The notes under the pieces are model-generated. The model made no database searches. It had not been told where the DNA came from and was given only the letters and a program-made list of their open reading frames with translations. Shown one piece after another: positions 61,471 to 64,000 of a stretch of DNA of 64,000 bases. A program made the position numbers and the translations under genes. The stretch is from the NCBI GenBank assembly GCA_027574665.1, contig CM050648.1, positions 39,340,700 to 39,404,699 of the forward strand. Reading direction: 5' to 3'. Within the stretch, counting starts at the first letter, position 1, and each line of letters begins with the position of its first letter. Source of the DNA: Rhynochetos jubatus. Taxonomy: Eukaryota > Chordata > Aves > Eurypygiformes > Rhynochetidae.

Positions 61471-64000
61471 AGCATCCAGAGGCTACTGCTGAGGTCATAG
61501 AATGTTGTGCAATATCCATTAGCTCATACAGAGAATTCACATGTAAACTCATGAGAAGACAAGGCCAGTCTCAAAGAGTTTACAGAGTAAAAAGGAAAGG
61601 CAGACACTTGGCTGCACAAAGCAGGAACTGTGCCTCCATGGTGGCAAAGCAGGCACAGAGCACTTGGGCACAGCCAGGGCAGGCAGAAGGCTGGCCTTGT
61701 GCCTTCAACATAGCCAAGGTTACCACACAGGCAACTTGCCTCTCCTCCACTTTTGGCCAGACACTTGCAAAAGAGGTTCTCATGAAGTTGAAGGGAAAAA
61801 GGTAGGAGAGTCCAGGGCCGGGGGGAGACAGTATCTCTTGCTATAGGAGACTTGGATATCCAAGGGGACAGAAACATGAATTTCATCGTTTTCCCTTCTA
61901 CCTTTCCTGCCACTCAACATACCAAATAGATCACGAAGTCAGCAAAAGTATTTTCCACGGTTTAAGCAGCTGTTATGCCCTGTATGTGCACCTCCTCATT
62001 ACTGCCATGGATACCCTTTCTGCTATATGTTACCTGCAGCCAGAATATGCCCAGACAAGGTAGCTGTGACCTCCAGTTCCTCCCTCTCTAGCCTCAGTGT
62101 TCATGTTTGTCTGTTTATGCACAAATGTTTACAGTGTTAAGATAAATCTGTTTTGATTTTGAACACATACATTGTACCTTGAACAAATGCAGTTCTGATA
62201 GGTTTTGAGCATATGGATATAAGACTGGACATTATTCCAACTGTGTCCTGGTTAAAAGAGGGTTTTGTGTATAAGAAATTTCTTTTCTACTCTTTTTTTT
62301 TTTTTTTTGTCTGTCCTCAGGGATTTTGTCATTATTGATTAGATGCAAAATTAGATCATAACCTGACTAAATGAAATTTTCTTTCATATGACAGTTCCTT
62401 GGTCTCTACTTCCCATGCTACTTCATTATTCATTGTGCAAATTATATTAAAAATTTAATTTTACTTTTCATGTAAAAAGAAAAATCAAGTTATCAGACTG
62501 CATCAAATTTACATCATCCATAAGGATAGATAAGAAATAAACCTGTCTTCACATAACAAACGAGCACTGCTTCACAATTTTGATTATAAACACAACATCA
62601 TCATGTCTTGCATAAAAAAACTCTAAAATGCACTCTCCCACTTCTCTAAGTTCTCCTCTAAGTCTACCTGCCACTATTTGGAAATTCCTGCTATTTAGAG
62701 GGAAGTTGTTGCCAAGAAGAACCTTATCCCAGAATAGTACAGGGTTAGAAATCTTGACTGTACTGTCACCACAGTATCTGACTTTGCACATGGTTAGTAA
62801 AATAAAACCCTAAATCCTTGCAGAAATAGATTTTCATTTGATACAGCTCTGTACAATTTCACATTTTATCCTTGTCTATTGAGCTGACTGAATACTGAAA
62901 AATCCTCCTGTGGTACAAACATTGCAAGTCATGCACGGCAAAGACTGACAACGTAGAAGATTTCAGGCCAAATATTTAATAATGTATTTGACTTAACGTA
63001 ACAACTTGCTATGAACAAAGCATCTTGAAGCCAGCTGATAGCAGGACAGCAAAGTCATGTTTAGCTAGTCGGGAAAAGAAGGAGCAAACTAGGTTAAAAT
63101 TTAGGTGAAATTTCCCACACGATACTGTTGCCCACAGCCTTACCAGCTCTCCCTCTTAGCATCTGAGCAGTGTGAAATCCTCTGCCTGTCCTGAGATGGA
63201 GTTTTGTGGGAAAGAGGCCACAACAAATTATAAGAGAATTTGGCCTCTGCCTTGATTGAAGTCAATTTTAGAGCAGAGTTGGGTTTTAGTCATGAGCATG
63301 TCTACTGAAGAGCATGTCTATAAAGTATAGGCTTCTCTTTTTTGACTATTTTGTTCAGTTATGGATATGTTAAAAAACTACAAACTGTGTTGATTTCTTT
63401 ACCAAAGCCACCTGAAATCCCCAACTAAGGCAGAGAGGGATGAATATTCTTATTATTTTTATGTGACAGTGAAACCTGGAGAAACAACAAAATAAAGTTA
63501 GTGCTTTAACAAAAATGTGATGTAAAACATGAAGAAGAAAGCAGAGAAACAATCAAACTGTAAACAGAGAATCAGAAACCACGCCAAATATCAAGCCATC
63601 CTGACTCTACAGCATGAGTCATACTTGAAAGTAGGAAATTACTATACCTTTTGCATGGAAAAGGAACAGTCTATTCACTTCTAAAAATCCCATGACCAGA
63701 AACATGATGTCAAAACAGAAGGAGTTCAGATTTTTCTGTGCCCCCTTTTCAGTTTTAATAGATGCCATATCCCTATGAAACAGGAGAGAAAAAAGGTCAG
63801 CTGAGCTAAGCCGCACAAGGGAAAGAGTACCTAACAGAGGAAAAAGAGAGAAGTGATGAGGAGAGAGATCTATTGTAAAGGCAATGCCTTGGGAACAGAG
63901 AAACCTACTTTTTACTTATGTTTTCTTCCTTGTCCATTGTACCCATATCAGCAAGTCATGAATTGCTCGGAACATCTGATATGAGAGCCATGCTCCTACC
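61471..64000. other. Unassigned sequence to window end
   Basis: 61550-61900 is GC-richer with overlapping frames on both strands (up to 129 codons, minus). It directly follows the 5' edge of the CR1 copy but does not match the CR1 ORF1 region expected there. A 16-T run lies at 62293-62308. Beyond that the sequence is AT-rich, with nothing recognised. Confidence 0.45.

Noticed and set aside
1-64000. tRNA, rRNA, CRISPR array, riboswitch or bacterial operon
   Set aside because: No cloverleaf B-box sequence, ribosomal segment, regularly spaced repeat array or operon-like run of genes was found. The content is vertebrate-type.

Overview
The window reads as nuclear DNA of a bird. The evidence is the repeat content. 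Eight pieces of chicken-repeat-1 (CR1) LINEs lie on both strands. Several end in the CR1-type short tail (variants of ATTCTATG / CATGATTC) rather than poly-A, and several keep recognisable C-terminal ORF2 protein sequence. There are also two long terminal repeats of the avian ERVL-like kind, starting TGTGCTGG and ending TTAAACCACGACA or TTAAACTATGACA. The species cannot be named from this.

No protein-coding gene could be identified. The sequence is mostly AT-rich and multiply interrupted in all frames. The longest open frame (238 codons, minus strand, near 51.2-51.9 kb) is antisense to a decayed CR1 and is an artefact. The window therefore looks like intergenic sequence or the inside of a very large intron. 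Three short open segments with good splice-site context (810-947, 29518-29610, 43781-43933) are offered only as low-confidence exon candidates. No tRNA, rRNA, CRISPR or bacterial-type feature was seen.

Layout: 0-10 kb is unique AT-rich sequence with a perfect 39-bp tandem duplication (129-206), a 10-mer/5-mer minisatellite (701-766) and a small CR1 3' end (8207-8425, minus). A solo LTR with a perfect 5-bp target duplication lies at 10522-11328. A second CR1 3' end (14094-14403, minus) is followed by a 27-A run. A second, older LTR lies at 20667-21237. Two plus-strand CR1 pieces carrying the ORF2 C-terminus lie at 25588-26255 and 29098-29497. A plus-strand CR1 3' end (34672-34990) abuts a tiny minus-strand CR1 tail (34998-35031). 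35-51 kb is mostly unassigned, with GC-richer patches at about 37.6-38.3, 42.2-43.3 and 47.0-48.5 kb. 51370-52637 is a plus-strand CR1 assembled from three non-adjacent parts of the element. 60210-61470 is a minus-strand CR1 that joins the ORF1 esterase and ORF2 endonuclease regions directly to the 3' end.

The most interesting structure is in the CR1 copies. The two longest both lack the reverse-transcriptase core, by different breakpoints. One pair is tail-to-tail, and another pair 5 kb apart together would tile the 3' part of one element. These are genome-dynamics observations; I did not find a convincing new biological system.
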